NCBI RefSeq assembly: GCF_002101965.1
Contig: NZ_LQQA01000033.1
Location: 620,001-684,000 of the forward strand
Length of the DNA stretch: 64,000 nucleotides
DNA from: Mycolicibacterium wolinskyi
GTDB lineage: Bacteria; Actinomycetota; Actinomycetes; Mycobacteriales; Mycobacteriaceae
Direction: 5' to 3'
This document shows, one piece after another, positions 23,128 through 32,492 of this stretch. The translations under genes and the position numbers were made by a program. The notes beneath the pieces are model-generated. The model was not told where the DNA came from, made no database searches, and was given only the letters and a program-made list of their open reading frames with translations. Every line of letters begins with the position of its first letter. The stretch's first letter is position 1.

Positions 23128-23631
23128 TCAGCCGACCGACGACAGCAGCGACAGGGCCGATCCCTTCGAGATCTGCCAGCCGGTGGGGCTCGGGCCTGCC
23201 ACGAACTGGATGTTCTGGGTGGCCGTGCCGCCGGTCGCCGCAGTCGCGGTGACGTCGGCGTAAGCGACGCCGCCCTCCTGGTTGATGTTGGCGACGACGA
23301 AGGTCAAGGGGAACTTGCCCTCGGCGGCGGCCTGGTTGTAGGCGCGGTCCGCGGCGATGCTCTCGACCCGTCCGATACCGCCCTGGATATAGGGCGCCTT
23401 GCCCTTGAACGAACCGCCACCGGCGAGCGCCTGCAGGGTCTGGACCAGCGGCGCTTCGAGGTCGGGCGCGGGAAGCTGCGGCAGCGGGGCGCCGAACACG
23501 ACCGGCTGGACGGCTGGGGCGCTCGACATTCCGCTGGATGCAATGGAAGTCACACCCGCCGCGGCGCCGCCAACCACAGCGGCCGCTGCAGCTGCGGTGA
23601 TGAAGCCGGTAACGAGGGTTTTCGGGGTCAC
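23128..23631 (-). CDS. MTB12/CFP-2-like secreted low-molecular-weight antigen
   Basis: A 167-residue exported protein. A long hydrophobic Ala-rich signal sequence (residues 7-30) is followed by PAVQPVVFGAPLPQLPAPDLEAPLVQTLQALAG and an NTF2-like domain with IGRVESIAADRAYNQAAAEGKFPLTFVVANI and FVAGPSPTGWQISKGSALSLL, matching the MTB12 family. No lipobox cysteine, unlike the adjacent LppK. Only 9 bp separates it from lppK, so one operon is likely. It is divergent from mpa, leaving a 145-bp shared promoter region. Confidence 0.83.
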   Translation of the reverse strand: MTPKTLVTGFITAAAAAAVVGGAAAGVTSIASSGMSSAPAVQPVVFGAPLPQLPAPDLEAPLVQTLQALAGGGSFKGKAPYIQGGIGRVESIAADRAYNQAAAEGKFPLTFVVANINQEGGVAYADVTATAATGGTATQNIQFVAGPSPTGWQISKGSALSLLSSVG

Positions 23632-23776
23632 GACTGTCCTTTCGATCGGACCAACTGAACTAAGAGGCTAACAGTGGTGCTGGTGTGTCGAGTTCCTAGA
23701 CCGCACACAAAGGCTGAATCGCCGGTAGCGTTGAAGTTGTTACTGCACCAACTTCCGGTGCGGGAGGGAGCGCAAT

Positions 23777-25606
23777 ATGAGTGAGTCAGAGCGTTCGGAA
23801 GGTTTCCCCGAGGGTTTTGCAGCGCACATGTCCAGTGAAGATGCCGCTGAGCTTGAAGCGTTGCGCCGGGAGGCCGCAATTCTGCGCGAGCAACTGGAGA
23901 ACGCGGTAGGGCCCCAGAGCGGCTTGCGCAGCGCGCGGGACGTTCACCAACTCGAGGCCCGGATCGACTCGCTGGCAGCGCGCAACGCCAAGCTGATGGA
24001 CACCCTCAAGGAAGCCCGCCAGCAGCTGCTCGCCCTGCGCGAGGAGGTCGACCGGCTGGGCCAGCCGCCCAGCGGTTACGGCGTACTGCTGGCCACTCAC
24101 GAGGACGACACGGTCGACGTGTTCACCTCGGGCCGCAAGATGCGGCTGACCTGCTCACCCAACATCGAGACCGCGACCCTCAAGCAGGGCCAGACGGTCC
24201 GGCTCAACGAAGCGCTCACGGTCGTCGAGGCCGGCACCTTCGAAGCGGTCGGTGAGATCAGCACGCTGCGCGAGATCCTGGCTGACGGCCACCGCGCTCT
24301 CGTGGTCGGGCATGCCGACGAGGAGCGCATCGTCTGGCTGGCCGAACCGCTGGTCGCCGCGGAGGATCTGCCCGAGGATCCCGAGGCCGTGCTCGACGAC
24401 AGCCGTCCGCGCAAGTTGCGGCCCGGTGACTCGTTGCTGGTCGACACCAAGGCGGGTTACGCGTTCGAGCGGATCCCCAAGGCCGAGGTCGAGGACCTGG
24501 TGCTCGAAGAGGTGCCCGATGTCAGCTACAACGACATCGGTGGCCTTGGACGCCAGATCGAGCAGATTCGCGACGCCGTCGAGTTGCCGTTCCTGCACAA
24601 GGAGCTCTACCGCGAGTACTCGCTGCGTCCGCCGAAGGGTGTGCTGCTGTACGGCCCGCCCGGTTGCGGTAAGACGCTGATCGCCAAGGCCGTGGCGAAC
24701 TCGCTGGCCAAGAAGATGGCCGAGGTCCGTGGTGATGACGCGCGTGAGGCGAAGAGCTACTTCCTCAACATCAAAGGCCCGGAGCTGCTGAACAAGTTCG
24801 TCGGTGAGACCGAGCGTCACATCCGGCTGATCTTCCAGCGCGCCAGGGAGAAGGCCTCGGAAGGCACCCCGGTGATCGTGTTCTTCGACGAGATGGACTC
24901 GATCTTCCGCACCCGCGGCACCGGCGTCAGCTCAGACGTCGAGACGACGGTTGTGCCGCAGCTGCTTTCGGAGATCGACGGTGTCGAGGGCCTGGAGAAC
25001 GTCATCGTCATCGGCGCGTCGAACCGTGAAGACATGATCGACCCGGCGATCCTGCGGCCCGGCCGCCTGGACGTCAAGATCAAGATCGAGCGGCCGGACG
25101 CCGAGTCGGCGCAGGACATCTTCTCGAAGTACCTCACCGAGGATCTGCCGATCCACGCCGACGATCTGGCTGAGTTCGGTAGTGATCGCGCGCTGTGCAT
25201 CAAGGCGATGATCGAGAAGGTCGTCGACCGGATGTACGCCGAGATCGACGACAACCGGTTCCTGGAGGTCACCTATGCCAACGGTGACAAGGAAGTCATG
25301 TACTTCAAGGACTTCAACTCCGGCGCGATGATCCAGAACGTGGTCGACCGGGCGAAGAAGAACGCGATCAAGTCGGTGCTGGAGACCGGTCAGCCGGGTC
25401 TGCGTATCCAGCACCTGCTCGACTCGATCGTCGACGAGTTCGCCGAGAACGAGGACCTGCCGAACACCACGAATCCCGATGACTGGGCCCGTATCTCGGG
25501 CAAGAAGGGCGAGCGGATCGTCTACATCCGCACGCTGGTCACCGGGAAGAGCTCGAGTGCGTCGCGGGCGATTGACACCGAGTCGAACCTGGGTCAGTAC
25601 CTGTAG
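23777..25606 (+). CDS. mpa: Proteasome-associated ATPase Mpa (ARC)
   Basis: The ring-shaped AAA+ unfoldase that recognises Pup and threads pupylated proteins into the 20S core. The 609-residue protein has an N-terminal coiled coil (about residues 17-95), two OB-fold repeats (about 96-245) and an AAA domain with Walker A GPPGCGKT, Walker B VIVFFDEMDS and sensor/arginine-finger regions. It ends in G-Q-Y-L, the motif needed to dock on PrcA and open the gate. Same length as the M. tuberculosis protein. ATG with a GGGAGGGAG ribosome site. Its end overlaps the convergent DUF418 gene by 68 bp. Confidence 0.97.
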   Translation: MSESERSEGFPEGFAAHMSSEDAAELEALRREAAILREQLENAVGPQSGLRSARDVHQLEARIDSLAARNAKLMDTLKEARQQLLALREEVDRLGQPPSGYGVLLATHEDDTVDVFTSGRKMRLTCSPNIETATLKQGQTVRLNEALTVVEAGTFEAVGEISTLREILADGHRALVVGHADEERIVWLAEPLVAAEDLPEDPEAVLDDSRPRKLRPGDSLLVDTKAGYAFERIPKAEVEDLVLEEVPDVSYNDIGGLGRQIEQIRDAVELPFLHKELYREYSLRPPKGVLLYGPPGCGKTLIAKAVANSLAKKMAEVRGDDAREAKSYFLNIKGPELLNKFVGETERHIRLIFQRAREKASEGTPVIVFFDEMDSIFRTRGTGVSSDVETTVVPQLLSEIDGVEGLENVIVIGASNREDMIDPAILRPGRLDVKIKIERPDAESAQDIFSKYLTEDLPIHADDLAEFGSDRALCIKAMIEKVVDRMYAEIDDNRFLEVTYANGDKEVMYFKDFNSGAMIQNVVDRAKKNAIKSVLETGQPGLRIQHLLDSIVDEFAENEDLPNTTNPDDWARISGKKGERIVYIRTLVTGKSSSASRAIDTESNLGQYL

Positions 25607-26738
25607 TCGCGGTGCCCGCCAGGGCCCGGTAGCTGGTGTTCCACAGCCACTCCACCGGGCCCCGGCGGAATCTGCGCAGCCACACGTGCGCGAACGCCAT
25701 CACGACCGCGGCCACCGCGAGGTAGATCGCGACGGTGGCCGGAACCCGCTGCGATTCCGGAATCGTCGCGGCCAGCCCGAGGCCCCAGCCGTAGCAGATC
25801 GACGAGGCGACGACGTTCTGTAACACATAGCTGGACAACGCCATTCGGCCGACTTCGGCAAGCCGCCGGCCGGGCCAGCCGGGAGCCGGCCGCCGGATGT
25901 AGAGCTCGGCGACCACCGCAAGGATGGCCAGCGACACGAACGGTGCCACGCCGTAACGGGCCAGAATCAGCCCGGTGTCCCCGCCGGCCACCTCAAGGGC
26001 GATGTCGAGCGGCAGCGCCACCGCGAGACCGGCCCACATGAGCCTGCGCCGTAGTGCGGCTCCACGCGCCTCCAGCACCCCGGCGTGAAAGAGGCGCGCG
26101 CCCAAGAGAAACAGGGCTATCGACATCGGGAAGATCAGCACGGTCTCCAGGCGGAACAGCGCCAGATGATCGATGCGAAAGAGCACCAGGTCCCAGAATG
26201 AGCCGTCCGCATACGGATTCGGGTCCAGCTTCGGTGCCGGGCCATCGGGTGCGGGCATCGCCAGCAGCGCCCAGGTGAGCAGTGCCAGCATCGCGATGTG
26301 GACGCCGGCCGCGGTGGCGATGATCCGGCGCTGCGTGCGCGGCGACGTCACCAGCAGATACGAGACGATCCAACCCGTGATGGCGTAGCCCATCAGTACG
26401 TCGAATTCGGTGAAGAGCAGGAAATGGACGATGCCGTCGAGCAGCAGCAGCAGTGCGCGCCACGGATAGCTGCCGGGCCACCCTTGCCCGGCCGCGATGG
26501 CCGAACGTTGTTGTAAGGCAAGGCCGATTCCGAACATGACGGTCAGCAATCCCAGGAACTTGCCTTGCGCCAGCAGTTGCAACGCAACTTCCACGCCGCG
26601 CCAGGGGGAGTCGGCGGGGCCGTTGAGGTAGCCGATCAGGCCCTCGGGGTTGGTGAAGATCCAGATGTTGGTGCCCAACGTGCCGAGTATCGCGATTCCG
26701 CGCAGGACGTCGAGCGACTGCAGCCGTGTCGAGGGCAT
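25539..26738 (-). CDS. DUF418-domain multi-pass membrane protein
   Basis: A 399-residue integral membrane protein, N-terminal LQSLDVLRGIAILGTLGTNIWIF being the typical start of the DUF418/YeiB acyltransferase-3-like group, with about ten hydrophobic segments and the conserved GRMALSSYVLQNVVASSICYGWG near residue 305. The role of the family is unknown, although it is related to membrane acyltransferases. Rv2113 sits at the equivalent place in M. tuberculosis. The ATG at 26738 is preferred; the last 20 or so residues lie in the overlap with mpa. Divergent from a TetR gene. Confidence 0.8.
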   Translation of the reverse strand: MPSTRLQSLDVLRGIAILGTLGTNIWIFTNPEGLIGYLNGPADSPWRGVEVALQLLAQGKFLGLLTVMFGIGLALQQRSAIAAGQGWPGSYPWRALLLLLDGIVHFLLFTEFDVLMGYAITGWIVSYLLVTSPRTQRRIIATAAGVHIAMLALLTWALLAMPAPDGPAPKLDPNPYADGSFWDLVLFRIDHLALFRLETVLIFPMSIALFLLGARLFHAGVLEARGAALRRRLMWAGLAVALPLDIALEVAGGDTGLILARYGVAPFVSLAILAVVAELYIRRPAPGWPGRRLAEVGRMALSSYVLQNVVASSICYGWGLGLAATIPESQRVPATVAIYLAVAAVVMAFAHVWLRRFRRGPVEWLWNTSYRALAGTATTGTDPGSTRCQSPATHSSSSR

Positions 26739-26753
26739 GCCGCGCACGCTACC

Positions 26754-26765
26754 ATACGAACGTAT
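26754..26765. promoter_or_regulatory. Palindrome in the DUF418-tetR divergent promoter
   Basis: ATACG and CGTAT arms around a central AA, 12 bp in all, centred in the 48-bp gap between the divergent start codons. The position suits the operator of the adjacent TetR. Confidence 0.45.
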
Positions 26766-26786
26766 TGGTGGGAGTATGCTTGAGCG

Positions 26787-27344
26787 GTGAGCGCGCCGTA
26801 TGAGCGGATGGCCGATGCGGTACTGAGCGTGCTGGTGGCCGACGGATTCGAAGGCGTATCGGTGCGCAAAGTCGCTGCGCTGGCGAAGGTTTCGATCGGC
26901 GCGGTGCAGCATCACTTCCCGACCAAGGACGCGATGCTCGCCGCCGCTATGGACCGCGCCAGTGTGCGGTTCCTGGCCCGCCTCGGTGAGCGGCTGTCGC
27001 CGGATGCGCCCGCACCGCAGCGCTTGGAGGATCTCGCGGTAGCGCTCGTGTGTCCCGATCCACGAGATCGCGACATCAGCGTGGCGTGGTTGTTGCGGCT
27101 CGCGAGAGCCGCGGTCGACGAGCAGACCGCGGTGCGTCACCGCGAAGACTGGGCGCGCGTGGCGAAGTGGCTGGCCGAGTCGATCGCGGCCGCCGCACCG
27201 GGCGTCGACGCCGACGTGGCGGCGGTGGAACTGCTGGCGCTGCTCGACGGGCTCGCGTGCTCAGTCGCGGTCGAGCCCGATCGGGTCAGCGCCGAGCTGG
27301 CCGAACGGATTGCCCGCGAACATGTTCGGCGGTTGCTGAGGTGA
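26787..27344 (+). CDS. TetR-family regulator
   Basis: A 185-residue TetR protein with helix-turn-helix VSVRKVAALAKVSIGAVQHHFPTKDAML (about residues 24-51), the BetI/RutR-like 'GAVQHHF' type. The C-terminal ligand domain has the EVELLALLDGLACSVAV helix seen in the TetR_C_6 group. GTG start. Divergent from the DUF418 gene, its most likely target. Its 3' end overlaps the convergent LysR gene by 59 bp. Confidence 0.85.
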   Translation: MSAPYERMADAVLSVLVADGFEGVSVRKVAALAKVSIGAVQHHFPTKDAMLAAAMDRASVRFLARLGERLSPDAPAPQRLEDLAVALVCPDPRDRDISVAWLLRLARAAVDEQTAVRHREDWARVAKWLAESIAAAAPGVDADVAAVELLALLDGLACSVAVEPDRVSAELAERIAREHVRRLLR

Positions 27345-28227
27345 TGTCGGCGGCGACGGTGCGCAACACGTCGAGTGTCGCCGCCACCGCCGGCCGCGCG
27401 CTCGCCCCGGCGCGGGTGATGGCCTCCACGCGCCTGGCCAAGGTGATGTCGCTGATCGGCAAGCGCACCAGGGCGCGGGTCAACCGCACGTGCCTGGGCA
27501 TCAACGCGATACCGATGCCGGCGTGGACGAGTTCCTCGGCGACGCGGAAGTCATTGACACGCTGCGCGATTCGGGGTGCGATCCCGGACAGGATCGTGAG
27601 CGAGTTGAGTACGTCATCGACCATGAGTCCACCTTCGACACCGACCCACTCCTCGTCGGCCAGCTCGGCGAGCCGAGCGTGGTCGCGTTCGGCGAGCCGG
27701 TGTCCGGGCGGCAGCAGAATGTCGAGCGGCTCCCGCAGGAGCTCGGTCGATTCGAACCGCGGTCCCCATGGCGACATATCGCGGTCGTCGCGGTGGACGA
27801 CGACCACGTCGAAGTCGGCGAGTTGTGCAGGCGCCTGCGCTGCGGGGAGGTCGATATCGCGGCCGAGGATCGTGACCCCGCGACGTACCGCACCACTGAT
27901 CAACGGGGCCAACAACATCGCGGCGCCGGACGGAAAGAACGACACCTTGACGGTGCCGCGCGGCGTTGTGCCGTAGGCATCCATCTCCGCTTTCGCCCGA
28001 TCGAGCGCCGCCAGCACGGCGTCGGCGTGACCCACGAGAACCCGGCCGGCATCGGTGAGCCGCAGCCGTCTGCCGTCGGGTTCGACCAGCGGCACGCCGG
28101 CCTCTTTCGCCAGGATTTTCAGCTGCTGCGACACGGCCGACGGTGTCATGGACAGCACCTGGGCGACCGCGGCCACCGTGCCGTGATCGGCGAGTTCGCG
28201 CAGCATCCGCAGACGACCCACATCCAT
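27286..28227 (-). CDS. LysR-family regulator
   Basis: A 313-residue LysR-type regulator: N-terminal winged helix (MDVGRLRMLRELADHGTVAAVAQVLSMTPSAVSQQLKIL, residues 1-39) and a periplasmic-binding-protein-like effector domain from about residue 90. It is divergent from the EamA transporter gene 73 bp away; that pair (LysR plus DMT exporter) is a frequent arrangement in which the LysR controls the exporter. A palindrome touches its start codon. Confidence 0.87.
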   Translation of the reverse strand: MDVGRLRMLRELADHGTVAAVAQVLSMTPSAVSQQLKILAKEAGVPLVEPDGRRLRLTDAGRVLVGHADAVLAALDRAKAEMDAYGTTPRGTVKVSFFPSGAAMLLAPLISGAVRRGVTILGRDIDLPAAQAPAQLADFDVVVVHRDDRDMSPWGPRFESTELLREPLDILLPPGHRLAERDHARLAELADEEWVGVEGGLMVDDVLNSLTILSGIAPRIAQRVNDFRVAEELVHAGIGIALMPRHVRLTRALVRLPISDITLARRVEAITRAGASARPAVAATLDVLRTVAADITSATAEHVRGQSVRPARR

Positions 28228-28240
28228 GTAGAAATTCTAC
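28228..28240. promoter_or_regulatory. LysR-type palindrome abutting the lysR start codon
   Basis: GTAGAA and TTCTAC are perfect 6-bp arms around one central A, directly adjacent to the lysR start codon and 60 bp from the divergent EamA gene. Contains a T-N9-A core typical of LysR sites. Binding is inferred. Confidence 0.45.
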
Positions 28241-28300
28241 AGATAAACTGAAGAAACATTAGCTTGACTGAACTAAGGTTCGGCTCGCAGGCTGGTCGTC

Positions 28301-29278
28301 ATGCCCAACCGCCGTACCGATCTCGCTGTGCTGTGCGTGGCCGCGGTGTGGGGATCCAGCTACCTGGCCATGAAGGCGATCGCCGGCCCCGACACCGTCT
28401 TCGCCGTGCTGACTGTGCGGTTCGCCATCGCCGCAGCGGTTCTAACGATCGTGCTGAGCCGCCGGCTGCGGGCACTGACGAAGGCAGAGGTGGCTTCGGG
28501 CGCGGTGGGCGGAATCCTTCTCGCGGCCGTCTGCGCATGCGAAACCTATGGCGTGACACAGACTTCGGCATCCAACGCCGGGCTGATCATGGCACTGACC
28601 GTCGTGGCGACGCCGATACTGCAGCGGTCGGCCGTCGCGCCGCGGTTCTACGTTGCCGGCGCGCTCGCGATGGCCGGCTGTGGGCTGCTGACGCAGGCGG
28701 GCGGCTGGGCCGTGCCCGGCACCGGTGACATGGTCGTCGCCGCCGCGGCACTGTTGCGCGCCGTCCACGTGGTGACGATGGCGCGATTGTCTGTTGCGCG
28801 TGAGATCGACCCGGCCCGAACGACTCTCGTTCAGCTGGTCACCGTGGCCGCGGTGTCGATGGTGCTCACCGGCGCCTCGGGGCAGTCGGTCGGCGTCTTG
28901 ATGACGACGCTGAACCCGGCGCAGTGGGTGCTCACCTGTTATCTGGCCTTGGCGTGCACGGTGTTCGCATTCCTGATCCAGCTGCGTGCGCTTGCGACGG
29001 CGAGTCCGGCGCGCGTGAGCCTGCTGCTGGGAACCGAGCCGCTGTGGGCCGCCGTCATCGGCGTGACACTGGCCGGAGACGCGGTGACGGTCGCGGGGTT
29101 CGCCGGCGCGGTGCTCGTGTTGACGGGCACCGGCTGGGGGCGGGCCATCTTGACGCCGGTCACCGACGCTCAAGCTCCAGATACGCGTCGCGGCCGGCCA
29201 GGCTCACCGCGACGTCGGCGATCAGCGGATCGAAGAACCGCTGCCGGTACAACGGATCGACGCTTGTGCTCACCGTGA
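28301..29278 (+). CDS. EamA/DMT-family transporter
   Basis: A 325-residue inner-membrane permease of the drug/metabolite transporter superfamily: ten predicted helices in two EamA repeats, the first opening with VLCVAAVWGSSYLAMKAI and the second covering about residues 145-285. The C-terminal 35 residues are Arg-rich, and the final part runs through the overlap with the convergent membrane-protein gene (29160), so the true end may be correct but the tail is not conserved-looking. The exported compound is unknown. Confidence 0.8.
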   Translation: MPNRRTDLAVLCVAAVWGSSYLAMKAIAGPDTVFAVLTVRFAIAAAVLTIVLSRRLRALTKAEVASGAVGGILLAAVCACETYGVTQTSASNAGLIMALTVVATPILQRSAVAPRFYVAGALAMAGCGLLTQAGGWAVPGTGDMVVAAAALLRAVHVVTMARLSVAREIDPARTTLVQLVTVAAVSMVLTGASGQSVGVLMTTLNPAQWVLTCYLALACTVFAFLIQLRALATASPARVSLLLGTEPLWAAVIGVTLAGDAVTVAGFAGAVLVLTGTGWGRAILTPVTDAQAPDTRRGRPGSPRRRRSADRRTAAGTTDRRLCSP

Positions 29279-30317
29279 AATAGAGCCCGGACAACACCGC
29301 GACGAACAACGACATGTGCACCACGGTCTGGGGGAGCGGGATGTGAATGCCGAACCACGTTCCGGCGCAAGGCGGTTCGCCCACCTGACAGGCCTCCTCG
29401 GCCGACCAGAGCACCAGCACGTCGTCGGGGATCGCGATCATCCCCAGCCCGAGGAAGAACACGAACAGTCCGATGGTGAAGAACACCACCTGAATCGCCT
29501 GGGACACCACCATGACGGCCACCACGTTGAACTGCTCGGCCAACGACAGCGGTGTCCGTTGCGGCGCCTCCCGGCCGGTTTCCAACGCCAACGGCGTACC
29601 GGCCAGCAGCGTGGCGGGGTCGTCGAGTGCCGCGCGGTCCTCCCGCAGCGCCCGGACCTCGTCGCGAATCGTGGCGACCATGAACAAGATCGCGATGGCG
29701 GACAGGAAGGCGATCGTCTCCCACAGCCGCTGGCGGGTCATGCGCGCCGACAACTGCCACAGCTCGCCGGTGAAGTACACGACCACGGTCAGCATCATCA
29801 ACGGCAGCGCCCGGCTCATCAACGTGCCCAGTGCCCCGAGCTGCACCCAGGCGAACCGGAAGGCCCACAACGCGATCGAGCCGAACCCGAGGTAGGTGAG
29901 CCATACCGCCAGTGCTGCGACGACCGCGAAGCCGAATGCCTCGGCGGCGGCGAAACCGGAGAAGCCGCCGTCGGCGAACGGCAGGCCGAACACGAACAGC
30001 GCCATCACGAGCAGTGCCGCGGACCGTCTTCCGGCGTCACCGCGGGTGGTCCTGGCACGGTGCAGCAATTCGAGTGCGAACGGTGCGGCGAACAACACCG
30101 CCGTCAGCACGCCCAGTTTGATCACCGCGCCGACGTCGACGTCGGGCTCGGTGAGCTCGGCCAACGTCAGCATCAGCGCGATCACGCCCCCGAGTGCGCC
30201 CACCATGGGCGCCGAACGTTCGATCAGCCGGTGGGACCGGACTCGCCGGGTCAGCACCAACGGCAGCCCGCGGTGGAGAAACCAATCGTGCACACCGCGC
30301 ATGTCGGCCACGGGCAT
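29160..30317 (-). CDS. Multi-pass membrane protein of unknown function
   Basis: A 385-residue integral membrane protein with nine to ten hydrophobic segments. The start MPVADMRGVHDWFLHRGLPLVLTRR at 30317 was chosen because upstream codons run into the divergent sensor-kinase leader. A cytoplasmic charged segment (IRDEVRALREDRAALDDPATLLAGTPLALETGREAPQR, about residues 218-255) splits it in two halves. No family was recognised with certainty. It is divergent from the sensor kinase and convergent with the EamA gene, which it overlaps by 119 bp. Confidence 0.65.
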   Translation of the reverse strand: MPVADMRGVHDWFLHRGLPLVLTRRVRSHRLIERSAPMVGALGGVIALMLTLAELTEPDVDVGAVIKLGVLTAVLFAAPFALELLHRARTTRGDAGRRSAALLVMALFVFGLPFADGGFSGFAAAEAFGFAVVAALAVWLTYLGFGSIALWAFRFAWVQLGALGTLMSRALPLMMLTVVVYFTGELWQLSARMTRQRLWETIAFLSAIAILFMVATIRDEVRALREDRAALDDPATLLAGTPLALETGREAPQRTPLSLAEQFNVVAVMVVSQAIQVVFFTIGLFVFFLGLGMIAIPDDVLVLWSAEEACQVGEPPCAGTWFGIHIPLPQTVVHMSLFVAVLSGLYFTVSTSVDPLYRQRFFDPLIADVAVSLAGRDAYLELERR

Positions 30318-30399
30318 ATTGTGCGCGACTTCCCTCGGCGCGGCGGTGCAGCACGCCGAGATGGCGCGATCCGGGCTCTGGTGGTGGACTGGTCGGGAT

Positions 30400-31815
30400 A
30401 TGACGCGCATGCCCGACCGCTTGGCCCGGCTGTTCCAGCCCAAATACTGGGGTGTGTCGGCGCGCTCGGCCGCGGTCGCGGGCAGCGTGGTGTTCGTGGC
30501 ACTCACGGTGGCCGGTGTGGTGCTCGCCGCCGTCGTGTACCGGACCCTGCTGTCCGGGGTCGAGAGCGCGGCGGTGCATCGGGTGGGTCAGATCTCCGCC
30601 GACCTGGAATCCGGCGGACCGGCCCAGCTCGACGCCACGTTGCTGGCCACCGACCGACGCGTCCTCGCCGTCCAAGTGATGGCGCCGAACGGGACGGTGG
30701 TCCGGAGATCGCCATCGGCGCCGACTACGCCGCTGATCCCGCTCGACGAGATCGGTCCCGGACTGCAGATCGGCATACCGGAACACGCCTCGCCGTTCGG
30801 CCAGATCCAGTTCAGCTCAGGAACAGTCGATACGCGCAGCGGTCGGTACATCGTGTTGGTGGGCGAGGGCACCGAGGCGGTGATGTCGACCGTGCAGGCC
30901 GTCGCCATCGCGCTCGCCGTGTGGACACCGCTTGTCATGGGGGTGTCGGCGGCGGCCACGTTCGTGCTCGTCCGGCGGTCGATGCGGTCGGTCGACCGGA
31001 TCCGGACACGGGTCGCCGAGATCAGCACGTCCGATCTGGCCGAGCGGGTGCCGGTGCCGAACAGCCGCGACGAGATCGCCGCGCTGGCGCAGACCATGAA
31101 CGAGATGCTGGCCCGCATCGAGGACGGCCACGCCGCGCAGAAGAGGTTCGTCGCCGACGCCTCCCATGAACTGCGCAGCCCCTTGGCGACGATCATCTCG
31201 GCCCTGGAAGTCGCGGCCGATCACCCCGAGCTGCTCGACCAGGAACTGGCAGTCAGTACCCTCATGCCCGAGGCGCACCGCATGCGGTTGCTGGTCGACG
31301 ACCTGTTGTTGCTCGCGCGTGCCGATGAGCACGGGCTCGCCATGGGGCACGACGACGTCGATCTCGATGATCTCGCGGCGCGGGAAGCCGAGAAGCTCCG
31401 GCGCGAAACGTCGTTGCAGATTCGGGCCGACATCAGCCCGACGCGCGTCACGGGCGACGCCGGCGCGCTCGCGCGAGTCCTGCGCAATCTCGTCGACAAC
31501 GCGGCGCGACATACGGTTTCGTTGATCGACATCTCGGTGCACACCGACGGCGATCGCGCTGTCATGAGTGTCGGCGATGACGGGCCAGGCATTCCCGAGC
31601 CGGACCGGCTGCGCGTGTTCGATCGCTTCGTCCGGCTCGATCCGGACCGGTCACGCCGCGGCGGCGGGTCGGGACTCGGCTTGGCGATCGTCGCGGAAGT
31701 CGTTGCCGCACATCACGGTAGCGTGCGAATCGAGGACAGCCCGGCGGGCGGGACGCGCGTGACCGTTCAATTGCCCCTGGCCGGTGCGTCGTACGCACCG
31801 GAATCGAGCCGGTAG
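30400..31815 (+). CDS. Two-component sensor histidine kinase
   Basis: A 471-residue membrane-bound HisKA kinase. TM1 at about 22-47, an extracytoplasmic sensing segment to about 164, TM2 at 165-191, HAMP at 192-243, then the dimerisation/phosphoacceptor box VADASHELRSPLATI with H256, N-box LRNLVDNAARH, and G-boxes DDGPGI and GGSGLGLAI. All catalytic parts are intact. ATG at 30400 or 30361 are both possible. Unusually, its probable partner regulator lies on the opposite strand, tail to tail, with a 49-bp overlap. The signal is unknown. Confidence 0.9.
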   Translation: MTRMPDRLARLFQPKYWGVSARSAAVAGSVVFVALTVAGVVLAAVVYRTLLSGVESAAVHRVGQISADLESGGPAQLDATLLATDRRVLAVQVMAPNGTVVRRSPSAPTTPLIPLDEIGPGLQIGIPEHASPFGQIQFSSGTVDTRSGRYIVLVGEGTEAVMSTVQAVAIALAVWTPLVMGVSAAATFVLVRRSMRSVDRIRTRVAEISTSDLAERVPVPNSRDEIAALAQTMNEMLARIEDGHAAQKRFVADASHELRSPLATIISALEVAADHPELLDQELAVSTLMPEAHRMRLLVDDLLLLARADEHGLAMGHDDVDLDDLAAREAEKLRRETSLQIRADISPTRVTGDAGALARVLRNLVDNAARHTVSLIDISVHTDGDRAVMSVGDDGPGIPEPDRLRVFDRFVRLDPDRSRRGGGSGLGLAIVAEVVAAHHGSVRIEDSPAGGTRVTVQLPLAGASYAPESSR

Positions 31816-32465
31816 CCGACCCCGCGGATCGTGCCGATGGTGTTGGTGCCGAAGGGGATATCGATCTTGCGCCGCACGTATCCGACGTAGACCTCGACGA
31901 CGTTGTCGGGCCCCTCGTAGTGGGCGTCCCATACGTTGTGGAGGATCTCGGTCTTGGTGACGACCGTGTCCTTGTTGCGCATGAGGTATTCCAACAGCCC
32001 GTACTCGCGCGGCGTCAACGCGATCGACGTCCCGCAACGTTCGACGGTCCGGCGCGCCGGGTTCAGCGACAGCGTGCCCGCGGTGAGCACCGTCGGCCGT
32101 TGCGGGGCACCGCGGCGGACCAACGCGCGCAGCCGGGCGACCAGAACCCGGAAGGAGAACGGCTTGGTCAGGTAGTCGTCGGCGCCCAGATCGAACGCGT
32201 CGGTCTGGTCGTACTCACCGTCCTTGGCGGTCAGCATCAGCACCGGCGTCCACACGCCTTGCCCGCGCATCCGCCGCAACACCTCGTAACCGCTCATGCC
32301 AGGAAGCATGATGTCGAGCACCACGACGTCGAAGTCGTGCTCGGTGGCCTGCCACAGGCCGTCCACGCCGTCGGAGGCCGTCACCGCGACGAAGCCCTCG
32401 GCTTGCAGTCCCACGGTCAGCGTCGATGCCAGCCGCGGCTCGTCCTCGACGACCAGCACCTTCAC
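31767..32465 (-). CDS. OmpR/PhoB-family response regulator
   Basis: A 232-residue regulator. Receiver domain with acidic pocket E7-D8-E9, phosphoacceptor D51 in VVVLDIMLPGMSG, and MLTAKDG carrying the conserved Thr and Lys. The C-terminal winged helix (about 130-225) includes ALTPREYGLLEYLMRNKDTVVTKTEIL and the recognition helix DNVVEVYVGYVRRKI. Transcribed in the same direction as the upstream mspA-like gene, 129 bp after it; a long inverted repeat lies in that gap and could be an autoregulatory site. Pairing with the convergent kinase is inferred from adjacency. Confidence 0.92.
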   Translation of the reverse strand: MKVLVVEDEPRLASTLTVGLQAEGFVAVTASDGVDGLWQATEHDFDVVVLDIMLPGMSGYEVLRRMRGQGVWTPVLMLTAKDGEYDQTDAFDLGADDYLTKPFSFRVLVARLRALVRRGAPQRPTVLTAGTLSLNPARRTVERCGTSIALTPREYGLLEYLMRNKDTVVTKTEILHNVWDAHYEGPDNVVEVYVGYVRRKIDIPFGTNTIGTIRGVGYRLDSGAYDAPARGN

Positions 32466-32492
32466 CTGCGGTACATCCCTTCATGTGCGGGT

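Noticed and set aside
29316..31169. Plus-strand open frame of 617 codons across the membrane protein and sensor kinase
   Set aside because: Antisense to the membrane protein and a different frame from the kinase, whose motifs are all in the other frame.
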